A DNA stretch of 64,000 nucleotides from Nonlabens xylanidelens (GCF_002934445.1 NZ_PTJE01000002.1:253392-317391); one strand, 5' to 3'; counted from the stretch's first letter, positions 7,093-17,141 are shown. The notes: generated from the sequence alone by a model not told the origin. Numbers and translations are program-made.

Positions 7093-9546
7093 ATGAGTAA
7101 AATTCATTATTTTTTCTTTGCAATCCTTTTTTGTTCCGCTTTCGCGAAAGCGCAATCATCTACAGCAACCTCAGACTCTCTAGTAGTTAAGAGAAAAACG
7201 TACCATGCCACAAGAGTTACAACTACACCTGTTATTGATGGGAATCCATTTGAAAGTTTTTGGGACCCTATTCCTGTAGGAAATAATTTTATAATGACAG
7301 AACCTACTAATGGTTTAAAGGAAAGAGATACTCATAAGACAGAGTTTAAAATAGCCTACGATGATAACGCTTTATATGTTGCTGGCTTTTTATATGATAA
7401 TGATGCACAAAATATTGCGAGACAGTTCTCTCAAAGAGATGATGTAAACGCACAAGCAGACCTTTTTGGATTCTTTATAAATACCTATAACAATCAGATT
7501 AACCAGACTAGGTTTTATGCAACTAGTGCAAACGCCCTAGGTGATGCCATTGCCGAGGGAGATCGTGAGGATTTTAGTTACAACGTAGTTTTTCAATCAG
7601 AAACGAGTATTAATGAACGTGGATGGTATGTAGAAATGAAAATCCCTTATCGCACCCTACGTTTTCCAGAGGTAGATATTCAAAACTGGAGTTTTCAAAT
7701 ATTTAGAAAAATACGTTCTATTAATGAAGAATACACTTATAACTTTCTAGACATAACAAAAGGTGTAGGCACACAATATGATGCTTTACTTACTGGTGTA
7801 GAAAAAATCGATCCACCGTTAAGATTAAACTTGTATCCTTATGCTTCTATTATTCACGATAATTTTGATGGTAATTCTACCACAGAATACAGCGCAGGAA
7901 TGGACCTTAAATACGGTATAAATGATGCATTTACCTTAGATGCGACACTTATTCCTGACTTTGGACAGGTTGCGTTTGATCAGGTAAGGCTTAATTTAGG
8001 ACCATTTGAACAAGCCTTTGGGGAGAACAGAGCATTTTTTAATGAAGGTACAGACCTTTTTAATAAAGGAGGCATATTTTTCTCACGTAGAATAGGAAAA
8101 AGACCTAGTGGATCTGGCAATCTAAATTTACAAGAAGATGAGTCTGTGGTTGAAAACCCTAGTAAAGCACAATTGCTTAACGCTATTAAAATTACGGGAA
8201 GAACTAAAGGTAGACTAGGTGTAGGTTTTCTAAATGCCATTACCGAAAAAACTGAAGCCATAGTAAACAACGATCTCGACGGTACTACTCGTAAAGTGGT
8301 AACAGAGGCGCTTACTAACTATAACATGTTAGTACTGGACCAACAGTTCAGTGCAAATAGCTCTATCTCTCTAGCTAATGCCAGCACCATAAGAAATGGA
8401 AGTTTTACTGATGCAAACGTGACCGCTATTGTCCTAAATCACAACGATAAAAAAGCAGCAAATAATTATGGTACTGAGTTAAAAATGAGCAATCGTTTTA
8501 CACCTACCGGAACAGATACAGGTTATCAAGCTCAGGCTACATGGGAACGCACAACTGGTAAATGGAGGCCCTTTTTAGGTTATTATTATACCGGTGAAAA
8601 CTGGGATCCTAACGACCTAGGTATAAACTTTGAAACCAACTCTAGCATTTTTGCAGGAAATCTAGATTACGTTCAATTTACCCCACAAGGTATTTTTAAC
8701 AGATATGAATTAAGAACGAGAGTTAGACACCGTAGACAGGCCAGTCCAGATTTACATTTAAACAGTCAGCTTACCTTTAACCCTTTCTTTTTCACACGTG
8801 AGCGTCTTGCCTTCGGTGCTACATTTGATATTACAACTAGAAATTTAAATCAATTTGAATCTAGAATTCCAGATCAAATTGTTCGTTATAATTCTTCTTA
8901 CTATACAAGCGGTTTTATCTCTACAGATTATCGTAAGAAACTCGCACTAGACATGAGCATATCTAGATTTAAAAGATTTAACGACCTAGAACACAGTTAT
9001 GATTTTGATCTAAGCCCTAGGTATAGATTCTCTGACAAATTTTTACTTATCTATAATTTTAATTGGGATAAGAGCGATAATAGATTAAGCTATGTAACCA
9101 TAGATAACGATCAGGCCATAATGAGTAGAAGAAACACACACTCTGTGGAAAATAGAATTTCAGGGACGTATAACTTTAATAACAAGCAAGCATTGAGTCT
9201 TTCTTTTAGAAACTTTTGGTCTAAGGCTAGATTTAATCGTGATTTTCTAGAACTACAATCAGACGGTACAAGTGAAGAAAGCGATTATGCTCTAGACGAA
9301 GGTGTGAATCCAGATGCAAATTTTAATATTTGGAATCTAGATCTATCCTATTCTTGGAGATTTGCACCTGGTAGTGAAGCTACATTATTATACCGCAATA
9401 GTATCTTTAATCAAAATGATCAAGGAACCATTTCTTATCAAGAAAGTCTAGACGATTTATTAAAGCAACCTACTAGAAATAATGTATCGTTGAGAGTTAC
9501 GTATTTCTTAGACTTTAATAATGCAAAAAAATGGTTTAAAGCATAA
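7093..9546 (+). CDS. DUF5916 outer-membrane protein with CBM9-like domain
   Basis: 817 aa from the chosen ATG at 7093; an upstream in-frame ATG at 7045 would add 16 residues in front of the signal peptide and is less likely. Residues 1-22 ([20 protein letters not shown]) form a signal peptide. Residues about 40-230 resemble a family-9 carbohydrate-binding module ([46 protein letters not shown]). The rest (about 240-817) alternates short amphipathic strands with charged turns and ends in an aromatic-rich strand, as in outer-membrane beta-barrels. It belongs to the Bacteroidota DUF5916 group; substrate unknown. The signal-peptide cleavage region is encoded by a copy of the 16-bp palindrome. Confidence 0.8.
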   Translation: MSKIHYFFFAILFCSAFAKAQSSTATSDSLVVKRKTYHATRVTTTPVIDGNPFESFWDPIPVGNNFIMTEPTNGLKERDTHKTEFKIAYDDNALYVAGFLYDNDAQNIARQFSQRDDVNAQADLFGFFINTYNNQINQTRFYATSANALGDAIAEGDREDFSYNVVFQSETSINERGWYVEMKIPYRTLRFPEVDIQNWSFQIFRKIRSINEEYTYNFLDITKGVGTQYDALLTGVEKIDPPLRLNLYPYASIIHDNFDGNSTTEYSAGMDLKYGINDAFTLDATLIPDFGQVAFDQVRLNLGPFEQAFGENRAFFNEGTDLFNKGGIFFSRRIGKRPSGSGNLNLQEDESVVENPSKAQLLNAIKITGRTKGRLGVGFLNAITEKTEAIVNNDLDGTTRKVVTEALTNYNMLVLDQQFSANSSISLANASTIRNGSFTDANVTAIVLNHNDKKAANNYGTELKMSNRFTPTGTDTGYQAQATWERTTGKWRPFLGYYYTGENWDPNDLGINFETNSSIFAGNLDYVQFTPQGIFNRYELRTRVRHRRQASPDLHLNSQLTFNPFFFTRERLAFGATFDITTRNLNQFESRIPDQIVRYNSSYYTSGFISTDYRKKLALDMSISRFKRFNDLEHSYDFDLSPRYRFSDKFLLIYNFNWDKSDNRLSYVTIDNDQAIMSRRNTHSVENRISGTYNFNNKQALSLSFRNFWSKARFNRDFLELQSDGTSEESDYALDEGVNPDANFNIWNLDLSYSWRFAPGSEATLLYRNSIFNQNDQGTISYQESLDDLLKQPTRNNVSLRVTYFLDFNNAKKWFKA
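7137..7152. repeat. 16-bp palindrome, copy 2 (inside the signal-peptide codons)
   Basis: Perfect core, read as Ala-Phe-Ala-Lys-Ala. It lies in the C-region of the DUF5916 signal peptide and so supplies the Ala-x-Ala cleavage residues. Confidence 0.95.
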
Positions 9547-9553
9547 AAATCCA

Positions 9554-9561
9554 TTACTTTG
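9554..9561 (+). promoter_or_regulatory. Possible -7 box TTACTTTG for the lolD-like gene
   Basis: One mismatch to TAnnTTTG and again five bases before the ATG. It lies just after the upstream stop codon. Confidence 0.35.
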
Positions 9562-9566
9562 TACTT

Positions 9567-10226
9567 ATGATTAAAGCAACACAGATTTATAAAAGTTTTG
9601 GAGATTTACAAGTATTAAAAGGTGTAGATCTAGAGATAAAAACAGGAGAGATAGCTAGTGTTGTAGGTAGCTCTGGTGCAGGTAAAACAACACTACTGCA
9701 CATATTAGGTACACTAGAACAACCAGATTTTAAACCAGGTAGTAGCCTAGAAATAGACGGCACTGACATTATAAAATTAAAAGGAAAACAACTCAGTAAA
9801 TTTAGAAATAATTCTCTAGGCTTTATATTTCAATTTCATCAATTATTACCAGAGTTTACGGCATTGGAGAACGTATGCATTCCAGCATATATTGCAAATA
9901 CCGATAAGGCTGCCGCAGAGAAAAGAGCCAAAGAACTTCTATCCTATTTAAAACTATCTGATAGATTTAATCATAAACCTGGAGCACTTTCTGGTGGTGA
10001 ACAACAACGCGTGGCAGTAGCTAGAGCATTGATCAATAATCCTAAAGTTATTTTTGCAGACGAGCCTACAGGTAATCTAGACAGTGCAACTGCAAATGAT
10101 CTTCACCAACTCATATTTCAACTGAGAGAAGAATTGAATCAGACTTTTGTAATCGTCACACATAACGATGAACTTGCAAACCTTGCAGATCGTAAACTAG
10201 TAATGAGCGATGGTAAATTTTTATAA
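9567..10226 (+). CDS. LolD-type ABC transporter ATP-binding protein
   Basis: 219 aa. Complete ABC ATPase: Walker [10 protein letters not shown] (about 35-43), Q-loop region [18 protein letters not shown], signature [15 protein letters not shown] (about 138-152), Walker [14 protein letters not shown] and switch His in VIVTHND. The sequence is nearest the LolD/MacB/FtsE class, which drives release of lipoproteins from the inner membrane or related mechanotransmission. No LolC/E-like permease lies beside it, so the partner must be encoded elsewhere. It starts 20 bases after the DUF5916 gene and directly abuts the next ORF. Confidence 0.85.
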   Translation: MIKATQIYKSFGDLQVLKGVDLEIKTGEIASVVGSSGAGKTTLLHILGTLEQPDFKPGSSLEIDGTDIIKLKGKQLSKFRNNSLGFIFQFHQLLPEFTALENVCIPAYIANTDKAAAEKRAKELLSYLKLSDRFNHKPGALSGGEQQRVAVARALINNPKVIFADEPTGNLDSATANDLHQLIFQLREELNQTFVIVTHNDELANLADRKLVMSDGKFL

Positions 10227-10994
10227 ATGAATCGTAAAGAACTTAAAGAATTTCTAGATATAAAAGTAGAGCAATACAACACGCCAGATTTTATACCGCA
10301 CGATCCTATTCAAATTCCTCATCTTTTTACCGATAAGAAAGATATAGAAATTGCTGGCTTTTTAGTCGCTACCATCGCATGGGGAAATCGTAAATCCATA
10401 ATCAACAATTCTAACAAATTGATGGAATTGATGGATCATTCTCCAGCAGATTTTATAAAGAATCATGAAGAAAGTGATCTCGATAGATTTGATGGTTTTG
10501 TCCACCGCACTTTTAATAGTGAGGACTGCAAGACCTTTATGCGATCTCTACAACATATTGAGAGTAAGTATGATGGTTTAGAGCACGCTTTCGCGAAAGC
10601 GTATCTAGAACAAAACAATTTACAAAAAGCGATCTCACAATTTAAAACCATCTTCTTTGAGGTAGATCATTTGCAACGTACACAAAAACACGTGAGTGAT
10701 CCCATGAAAAATAGCAGTGCAAAAAGGATCAACATGTACCTGAGATGGATGGTGAGAAAAGATAATGCAGGTGTTGATTTTGGGATCTGGGATTCTATAC
10801 CTATGAGCGCACTTTCATTACCACTAGATGTACACACTGGTAATGTAGCTCGTAAACTCAAGTTATTGAAACGCAAACAAAACGACGCAAAATCTGTCGC
10901 AGAGTTAGATAAAGTATTGCGCAAGTTTGATCCAGTAGATCCTATAAAATATGATTTTGCATTATTCGGCCTAGGAGCATTTAAAGAATTGTAG
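10227..10994 (+). CDS. TIGR02757 (DUF2400) family protein
   Basis: 255 aa. Features of the family: HDPIQIPHLFTDKKDIEIAG near residue 25, AWGNRKSIINN near 50, RTFNSEDC near 92, KRINMYLRWMVRKD near 165, and LPLDVHTGNVARKL near 198. The last two resemble the helix-hairpin-helix and Asp region of DNA glycosylase folds, so a nucleic-acid role has been suspected, but no activity is established. The ATG directly follows the stop of the ABC gene, indicating translational coupling. Codons 120-125 (about) are a palindrome copy encoding AFAKA. Confidence 0.8.
   Translation: MNRKELKEFLDIKVEQYNTPDFIPHDPIQIPHLFTDKKDIEIAGFLVATIAWGNRKSIINNSNKLMELMDHSPADFIKNHEESDLDRFDGFVHRTFNSEDCKTFMRSLQHIESKYDGLEHAFAKAYLEQNNLQKAISQFKTIFFEVDHLQRTQKHVSDPMKNSSAKRINMYLRWMVRKDNAGVDFGIWDSIPMSALSLPLDVHTGNVARKLKLLKRKQNDAKSVAELDKVLRKFDPVDPIKYDFALFGLGAFKEL
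10586..10601. repeat. 16-bp palindrome, copy 3 (inside the TIGR02757 gene)
   Basis: Perfect core, read in frame as Ala-Phe-Ala-Lys-Ala within EHAFAKAYLE, a helix-like segment. Confidence 0.95.
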
Positions 10995-11036
10995 GAAAAA
11001 AGAATTTATTTTCATCATATTTTTAATTAATAAGAC

Positions 11037-11044
11037 TAACTTTG
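11037..11044 (+). promoter_or_regulatory. -7 promoter box TAACTTTG for the histidine kinase gene
   Basis: TAnnTTTG match, 24 bases before the ATG at 11069. Confidence 0.5.
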
Positions 11045-11068
11045 ATGTAATCTGTTTAATCTAATCAT

Positions 11069-12271
11069 ATGGTAACTGCTCCTTTACATCCTAAAGAAGA
11101 TGAACGTATTGCATATTTGGAGTCGTTTCATATAGAAACAGATCGTGAAAAAGTACTGGACGAATTAACCGAACTAGCCTGTAAACTTACTAAGGTACCT
11201 AAAAGCCTTATCTCTATAGTAGATAAAAACGAGGTGTGGTTTAAATCACAAAACGGACTAAAATTAGACAGTTCTCCTAGAGAATTAAGTTTTTGCGCCC
11301 ATGCCACCAGTATGGACGAAGACAACTTTTTTTACATAGAAGATGCTAGCAAACATAGCGATTTTAAAGACCTTCCTTATGTTAATGTAGAGAATGGTGT
11401 TAAGTTTTATGCAGGTGTACAACTTAAAGATAGCAACAACTTACCACTAGGTACTGTTTGCGTTCTAGATGATAAACCTCATAGTCTAGATGATTCTCAA
11501 AAACAGTCCTTAATCATGATAGCAGATCTGGTTATGAGACAGCTAGAACTCAACAAACGAAATACTGATCTCTCAGAAAAAACTCGATTATTAGAAGAGA
11601 ATAACGAGATGCTTAGAAATTTTGCTCACGTAGTTTCTCACGACATGAAAATGCCACTTGCAAATATGATACTTACTAGTGATGTGATGTCTCATAAATA
11701 CAGCGATATTTTAGATGCAGATGGTAAGCGATATTTGAAAACGATAAAAGACTCTGCTTTTTCTATGAGTCATTATGTAGATAATATATTGAGCCATTAT
11801 GAAAGTGATCAACTAGCTATAGAAGAAAAAGATCAATTTGATATTTACTCCATTATTGAAAAAGTAGAAGAGTTGCTAGGTCGTAAAGATGATATTCAAA
11901 TAGTATTTCCAGAAGATAATCTGGTTATATATAGTAATAGTGCTGCCATAGAACAAATACTTCTTAATCTTATAGGCAATAGTATTAAGTACAACAACAG
12001 TGACCTTATAAAAATTCAAATTCTAGCTACAGAAACGCCTAAATATTATCGTGTTGCTGTAAAGGATAACGGTATAGGGATTCCTAAGGATAAGCAAAAA
12101 GACATCTTCAAATTATTCACTACTCTTAATAAAACAGACCGTAGTGGTAAAAAAGGTAATGGTATAGGGCTTTCTACTGTTAAATTACTAGTCGATAAAC
12201 TAGGCGGTGTTATTAAATGTGATTCTCAAATTAACTGTGGAACTACCTTTATATTTACCGTAAGAAAATAG
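11069..12271 (+). CDS. GAF-domain sensor histidine kinase
   Basis: 400 aa, no membrane segment, so a cytoplasmic sensor. Residues about 20-165 are a GAF domain (LSFCAHATSM, FYAGVQLKDSNNLPLGTVCV). A short coiled coil (about 166-190) leads to the HisKA dimerisation helix with the phospho-acceptor His in FAHVVSHDMKMPLANM near 207. The HATPase domain follows: N box ILLNLIGNSIKYNN, G1 KDNGIGIPKD, G2 GNGIGLSTVK. No response regulator lies beside it. The ligand is unknown; flavobacterial GAF kinases of this build often act in light, redox or nitrogen sensing, but nothing here chooses between them. Confidence 0.88.
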   Translation: MVTAPLHPKEDERIAYLESFHIETDREKVLDELTELACKLTKVPKSLISIVDKNEVWFKSQNGLKLDSSPRELSFCAHATSMDEDNFFYIEDASKHSDFKDLPYVNVENGVKFYAGVQLKDSNNLPLGTVCVLDDKPHSLDDSQKQSLIMIADLVMRQLELNKRNTDLSEKTRLLEENNEMLRNFAHVVSHDMKMPLANMILTSDVMSHKYSDILDADGKRYLKTIKDSAFSMSHYVDNILSHYESDQLAIEEKDQFDIYSIIEKVEELLGRKDDIQIVFPEDNLVIYSNSAAIEQILLNLIGNSIKYNNSDLIKIQILATETPKYYRVAVKDNGIGIPKDKQKDIFKLFTTLNKTDRSGKKGNGIGLSTVKLLVDKLGGVIKCDSQINCGTTFIFTVRK

Positions 12272-12293
12272 AGGCTTTTTTAAGCAAAGGCAG

Positions 12294-12301
12294 TATCTTT
12301 G
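12294..12301 (+). promoter_or_regulatory. -7 promoter box TATCTTTG for the BatA-like gene
   Basis: TAnnTTTG match 18 bases before the ATG at 12320, after the histidine kinase stop. Confidence 0.5.
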
Positions 12302-12319
12302 ATATTGCAATTTCTATAG

Positions 12320-14221
12320 ATGTTATTTAAAAACCCAATAATTCTTTACGGCCTATTTTTTCTAATAGTTCCTATTATTGTTCATCTTTTTCAACTGAGA
12401 AAATTCAGTAAAGTCTCTTTTACTAATGTTGCTTTTCTTAAACCGCTTATTTCTCAGACTAGAAAAAGTCGTCAACTTAAAAAATGGCTTACTTTACTAG
12501 CTAGATGTGCTGCTGTTGCTTGTATAGTTATAGCATTTGCCCAACCTTTTTTACCTGGTAGTAAAACTGCTACTCAAGAAAAACAGACTGCTATCTACCT
12601 AGATAACTCCTACTCCATGCAGTTAAATGGAAAAAATGGAGAGTTATATAAAAATGCAACCAGCCAGCTATTAGAAAAATTACCTGCAGACAAAGTCTTT
12701 ACACTTTTTACTAATGACAAAGTATTTGCACATACTAACAGACAGCAAATTACTAACGAGTTGCTTAGTAACAACTACTCTAGCACTGTCCTTTCATTTG
12801 ATCAAATACAGCTTAAGGCTGCTTCTTTACTAGACGATAAAAACGCGGTCAAGGAAATAATTCTTATATCTGATTTTCAAAACAGTACGGCAACTGATTT
12901 TCCTGACACACTTAAAAATGTAAAAAGAGAACTGGTTAAATTAGAACCTCAAGAAATCAATAATATTTCTATAGACACTGCATTTATAGTTAGCCAGGCT
13001 AGTAACAGTATTAAAATACAAGTAGACCTTAGATCTAATTATAAAATAGAGCAACCAGTTACCGTATCTCTAGATAACAATAACATTCTACTAGCAAAAA
13101 CATCTACCGTATTAGAAAATAATAAAGGGACTGTGATTTTTGAAATTGAAGCTAATGAGCCTATTACAGGAAGAATATATCTAGAAGATCAAGGTCTTAG
13201 CTATGACAACGAGCTTTTTATAAGTACAGGATCTAAAAAGAAAATCAAGGTATTGAGCATCAATGGTGCCGACTCTAATTTTTTAGACAGACTGTATAGT
13301 GATCAGCAATTTGATTACACCAGTGTTAAGGAAAGAGATGTCAACTATAATTTAATTAAAGAACAGAACATCGTTATTCTCAATGAAGTAATCAATCTAC
13401 CAGCTAGTCTAAGTAAAGAGATCAACTCATTAACTAACAAAGGTGGCTATCTAGTACTAATACCGTCAGATAAAGCAACGGCTAATTATACTTCTATAGG
13501 TTTACCTGGTATAGAGTTTAATGAGATTTCCAAAAAAATAACCACCATTAATTTTAATCATCCATTATTTAAAGGTGTGTTTAATAAACGTATATCTAAC
13601 TTTCAATATCCTAATGTAAATAGTGTCCTAAAAAGTACTAACGCGCTAGACCCTATTTTAAAGTATGGAGATGGCAGTAGCTTTTTATACAAGAATCAAA
13701 ATACTTATGTATTTACTAGTAGCTTAAATGTAGAGAACAGTAATTTTCAAAACTCGCCGCTTATAGTTCCAGTTTTTTATAACATGGCTATTAACGCGTT
13801 ACCGGTCCCACAGCTGTACTATGAACTAGATAATAATAATGAGATTGCTATTAATACCGCAGTTAATCAAGATGATATTTTGAATCTTTCTAATGAGTCT
13901 ACTCAAATCATACCTAGACAGCAAGCGTATGATAATTATGTTTTACTTACCGCTGGTAAAGAACTATCACTTTCTGGTAATTACAATGTGACGGTTAAAA
14001 ATGAAAACATTTCTACCTTAAGTTTTAACACAGCTAGGGCAGAAAATCAACTAAAATATTACTCTGATGCAGATTTAGGTAACAACCTATTAGAATCTAT
14101 AGACGATTTGCTGTATAAACTCAATCAAGAAGAGAATATTCTTTCCTTGTGGAAATACTTTGTTATGGGAGCATTATTCTTCCTTATTTGTGAACTATTG
14201 ATTTTAAAGTTTGTAAAATGA
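12320..14221 (+). CDS. BatA-domain membrane protein
   Basis: 633 aa. The N-terminus MLFKNPIILYGLFFLIVPII through about residue 80 is the double-transmembrane BatA-type domain (TIGR02226): a first helix, the motif HLFQLRKFSKVSFTNVAFL, then a second helix. A large periplasmic region follows with a von Willebrand-like beginning (YLDNSYSMQLNG near 93; the D-x-S-x-S metal site reads D-N-S-Y-S), and the protein ends in a helix (about 608-630). This is the usual flavobacterial 'BatA domain' protein, thought to act in envelope maintenance; no enzymatic role is known. Its stop overlaps the start of the next gene by four bases. Confidence 0.82.
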   Translation: MLFKNPIILYGLFFLIVPIIVHLFQLRKFSKVSFTNVAFLKPLISQTRKSRQLKKWLTLLARCAAVACIVIAFAQPFLPGSKTATQEKQTAIYLDNSYSMQLNGKNGELYKNATSQLLEKLPADKVFTLFTNDKVFAHTNRQQITNELLSNNYSSTVLSFDQIQLKAASLLDDKNAVKEIILISDFQNSTATDFPDTLKNVKRELVKLEPQEINNISIDTAFIVSQASNSIKIQVDLRSNYKIEQPVTVSLDNNNILLAKTSTVLENNKGTVIFEIEANEPITGRIYLEDQGLSYDNELFISTGSKKKIKVLSINGADSNFLDRLYSDQQFDYTSVKERDVNYNLIKEQNIVILNEVINLPASLSKEINSLTNKGGYLVLIPSDKATANYTSIGLPGIEFNEISKKITTINFNHPLFKGVFNKRISNFQYPNVNSVLKSTNALDPILKYGDGSSFLYKNQNTYVFTSSLNVENSNFQNSPLIVPVFYNMAINALPVPQLYYELDNNNEIAINTAVNQDDILNLSNESTQIIPRQQAYDNYVLLTAGKELSLSGNYNVTVKNENISTLSFNTARAENQLKYYSDADLGNNLLESIDDLLYKLNQEENILSLWKYFVMGALFFLICELLILKFVK

Positions 14222-15468
14222 TATTACTAAAGAACGCTACAATTATAGACGCTACTTCTACCCTAAATGGTAAAAAGCGAGATGTCCTTATCAAAAATGG
14301 TAAGATTGAAAAGATAGCGTCGTCTATAGAAAATAGTGACGCAAAAATCATTCAAAAAGACAACCTACATCTTTCTATAGGATGGATGGATACCAGTGTG
14401 AGTTTAGGAGAACCAGGATTTGAAGAAAGACAGACACTCAAAAATGGTATCAAGGCTGCCGCTGCAGGTGGTTTTACAACTATAATGCTCAACCCAAACA
14501 ATCAGCCTAATCCACAAGATCAATCTGGTGTCATGTATTTAAAGAATGTTACGGCAAATCAAGCAGTGAGCATTTTACCTGTAGGTTCTTTTACTCTACA
14601 TCAAGATGGAGAACACCTTGCGGAATTGTATGATATGCAAAAAGCAGGTGCCGTTTCATTTTATGACTACAAACATGAGGTGACTAATGCAAATCTTCTT
14701 AAAGTAGGACTTCAATACACTTCTTCCTTTAACAGTGTCGTACAGTCTTATCCTCAAAACAAAGACATTGCTGGAAAGGGAATAGTAAATGAAGACTTAG
14801 TAAGTACCAACCTAGGTCTCAAATCCATGCCCAGTCTAGCCGAAGAATTACAGATAGCCCGAGATTTGAGAATAGCAGCCTACACAAAAGGTAGATTGCA
14901 CATCCCTACCGTAAGTACTACCGAAGGTTTAAAACTAATCAAGGAATATAAAAAGTCTTCTAAAAATGTAAGCTGTAGTGTGTCTATACATCATCTTACT
15001 TTGTCAAGTAATGAATTAGAAAGCTTTGATGCTAACTTTAAATTACAACCACCACTAAGAGATGATAAAGAAGTAAAGCAACTACAGAAATTCCTAAATT
15101 CTGACGTGATAGATGTAGTGACCAGCGACCATATGCCGCTTACTATAGAACATAAAGATCTAGAATTTGATAGAGCAACTGCAGGTACAATAGGAATGGA
15201 AAGTGCCTTTGGCGCTTTAAATAACTTAATTGCTACAGATAAAGCTGTAGAATTATTAACTAACGGTTACACTGTCTTTAATCAAGATAGACCACAAATA
15301 GAAGAAGGACAGATAGCAAACCTTACTATTTTTGAACCAGATACGAGTTATACCTTTGAAAAAAGCAATATTGTTTCTACATCAAAAAACTCGGCATTTT
15401 TAGGTAAAACTATGAAAGGAAAGGTAATAGGAATTATCAATAATAAAAAAGCCCTCTGGAATGAGTAA
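14218..15468 (+). CDS. Dihydroorotase-like amidohydrolase lacking metal ligands
   Basis: 416 aa with the overall fold of class I dihydroorotase: EPGFEERQTLKNGIKAAAAG near 61, QPPLRDDKEV near 280, VTSDHMPL near 299 and GTIGMESAFG near 322. The metal-binding His-x-His normally just before EPG reads S-V-S (DTSVSLGEPG), the Arg of LREPG is Gly, and the late ligand His is replaced (LHIPTVST where active enzymes have HxxHVST). It is therefore probably catalytically inactive, like the PyrC-prime subunits that only scaffold aspartate transcarbamoylase. It overlaps the BatA-like gene by four bases and the next gene by eight, so it is tightly coupled to membrane-protein genes rather than pyr genes. Confidence 0.8.
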   Translation: MILLKNATIIDATSTLNGKKRDVLIKNGKIEKIASSIENSDAKIIQKDNLHLSIGWMDTSVSLGEPGFEERQTLKNGIKAAAAGGFTTIMLNPNNQPNPQDQSGVMYLKNVTANQAVSILPVGSFTLHQDGEHLAELYDMQKAGAVSFYDYKHEVTNANLLKVGLQYTSSFNSVVQSYPQNKDIAGKGIVNEDLVSTNLGLKSMPSLAEELQIARDLRIAAYTKGRLHIPTVSTTEGLKLIKEYKKSSKNVSCSVSIHHLTLSSNELESFDANFKLQPPLRDDKEVKQLQKFLNSDVIDVVTSDHMPLTIEHKDLEFDRATAGTIGMESAFGALNNLIATDKAVELLTNGYTVFNQDRPQIEEGQIANLTIFEPDTSYTFEKSNIVSTSKNSAFLGKTMKGKVIGIINNKKALWNE

Positions 15469-15823
15469 AAATCCACCAGCAAAAAACCTAGCCATATTAG
15501 CTTATGCCAGCGCTATATTTCTATACATTCATTTTATAGTATTCGTTGCCGTTTTCGGAATTGCCGTTATTCTTAATTACAATAAAGGAAACAAATTTGC
15601 CAGCTTTCACATAAGACAAATGTTCGGTATAGGGATTATTGCAGTAATCATTTCTGTATTTTCTGGAGCCATACCAGAAGACCAACTATTACTACCGTTA
15701 ATTATCATAACCATGATGGTTTTACTAGCTCTATTAGGTCTAGTAAGCGCATTGCGCAATCAACAAGATTTATTACCATACATAGGAAAGTACTTCCAAG
15801 AATGGTTCAACTTTATTAAATAA
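15461..15823 (+). CDS. Small DUF4870/Tic20-like membrane protein
   Basis: 120 aa with hydrophobic helices at about 8-40, 52-68 and 75-98. The pattern LAILAYASAIFLYIHFIVFV followed by NKGNKFASFHIRQMF resembles the DUF4870/Tic20-like group of small integral membrane proteins ('H.rQ' motif after the first long hairpin). Function is unknown. The start overlaps the preceding frame by eight bases and the next gene follows after five bases, so it belongs to the 12320-16503 cluster. Confidence 0.65.
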   Translation: MSKNPPAKNLAILAYASAIFLYIHFIVFVAVFGIAVILNYNKGNKFASFHIRQMFGIGIIAVIISVFSGAIPEDQLLLPLIIITMMVLLALLGLVSALRNQQDLLPYIGKYFQEWFNFIK

Positions 15824-15828
15824 AAACA

Positions 15829-16503
15829 GTGAATACTTCTCTTACTTTACAACATATCACACGTCCTGCACGCAAAGAAAACGCTCCTTTACTCCTACTA
15901 CTTCATGGTTATGGTAGTAATGAAGAAGATCTATTCTCATTTGCGCCAGAGATAAGTGAAGATATTTTTATAGTATCTGCACGCGCTCCATATGACATGC
16001 AACCACAAGGCGCCGCGTGGTATGCCATTAATTTTGACGCTGCAGGCGGCAAGTTTAGTGATAACGACCAGGCTAGAGAGAGCATGATGAAAATCAATAC
16101 TTTTCTAGAAGAATTAAAAACAACCTACTCTATCGACCCTAACAACATGAACGTGTTAGGCTTTAGTCAGGGCGCGATACTTTCTTATGGACTTAGCCTT
16201 TCTCAACCAGGCTTATTCCGCAATGTTGTGGCGATGAGTGGTTATATTAATGAAGATATTATTGCAGGTAGAGATGGATTAGGAGTACGCTTTCGCGAAA
16301 GCGAGATCAAAACCAACTATTTCATATCACATGGAACCGTAGATCAAGTTGTACCTTATGAATGGGCAAAAAAAGCACCATTGCTTATGGAGGAAATAGG
16401 TGCGGGATATGTTTTTAAAGACTACCCAATAGGTCACGGTGTTTCTAGAGATAATTTCTATGACATGAAGGAGTGGCTCGAAACTAGGGTTTTGAAAAGT
16501 TAA
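15829..16503 (+). CDS. Alpha/beta hydrolase, phospholipase/carboxylesterase family
   Basis: 224 aa starting at GTG. The serine hydrolase triad is visible: Ser in GFSQGA (about 112-117), Asp in SHGTVDQVVP (about 168-177) and His in IGHGVS (about 203-208); the oxyanion region is LHGYGSNEEDL near 25. These are hallmarks of the PF02230 carboxylesterase family (YpfH/EstB type), which cleave short acyl esters. No signal peptide, so cytoplasmic. Codons near residues 154-159 (RFRES) are contributed by a palindrome copy, downstream of the nucleophile and before the Asp. Confidence 0.85.
   Translation: MNTSLTLQHITRPARKENAPLLLLLHGYGSNEEDLFSFAPEISEDIFIVSARAPYDMQPQGAAWYAINFDAAGGKFSDNDQARESMMKINTFLEELKTTYSIDPNNMNVLGFSQGAILSYGLSLSQPGLFRNVVAMSGYINEDIIAGRDGLGVRFRESEIKTNYFISHGTVDQVVPYEWAKKAPLLMEEIGAGYVFKDYPIGHGVSRDNFYDMKEWLETRVLKS
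16288..16303. repeat. 16-bp palindrome, copy 4 (inside the esterase gene)
   Basis: Perfect core, read as Arg-Phe-Arg-Glu-Ser, a different phase from the copies at 7137 and 10586. Confidence 0.95.
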
Positions 16504-16535
16504 GTGATAATTACTAAAAGCAATGAGATATTGAG

Positions 16536-17132
16536 ATGACCGAATTTAAAGCAACAGGAAATAAAAATGATAAATTAAAATGGGTTATCTATATCGTATT
16601 AGGTATAAGCCTTTTAATATTTATTTTTAAATATCCTGAATGGCATCTTATCTTCAAACTTATAATTTCAATTCCTATAATAATTAATTTATTATTTGAT
16701 TTTTCTTATTTAAATAAAGAAAAGCATATCATATCTGAATTGAATTTTACCGATACCGAAATTGTAATTAGAGAAAAAAAAACAATTACCATTAAATATT
16801 CTGATTTAAAGTACTCAATTAGAAAAAGGAAGTTCGATAAACAAAAAACAGAAATTGAATTAAAAGCTAAAAAGTTTTTAAAATACAAAACGATAGGCAG
16901 GATACATATTAAGAATTGGGACCATATATTTCAAATTGAAAAAGAACTAGAAAATAATCGCGTCTTAAGAACTGAATGGAAACCTAAGACCCTTTGGGGT
17001 AAATATTGGGGCATTTTTATTGACTTACTTTTCTTTGCAACCGGGCAAGATGATCTAGGAATGCTTGAATATCAAGAACGTTCTGAAAAGGAAGCTACAG
17101 AAAACCCCATTGAAAAAGAAAACAATTTTTAA
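16536..17132 (+). CDS. Hypothetical protein with two membrane helices
   Basis: 198 aa, not recognised. Two closely spaced helices at about 15-31 and 37-55 form an N-terminal hairpin. The rest is strongly basic and Lys/Ile/Glu-rich (about 60-150), resembling PH-like membrane-attached proteins (TEIVIREKKTITIKYSDLKY), and the C-terminus is acidic. Codon use is more AT-rich than in the neighbouring esterase and helicase, which could indicate a recent insertion or just low expression. It ends nine bases before the helicase ATG. Confidence 0.55.
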   Translation: MTEFKATGNKNDKLKWVIYIVLGISLLIFIFKYPEWHLIFKLIISIPIIINLLFDFSYLNKEKHIISELNFTDTEIVIREKKTITIKYSDLKYSIRKRKFDKQKTEIELKAKKFLKYKTIGRIHIKNWDHIFQIEKELENNRVLRTEWKPKTLWGKYWGIFIDLLFFATGQDDLGMLEYQERSEKEATENPIEKENNF

Positions 17133-17141
17133 AATTTAACA

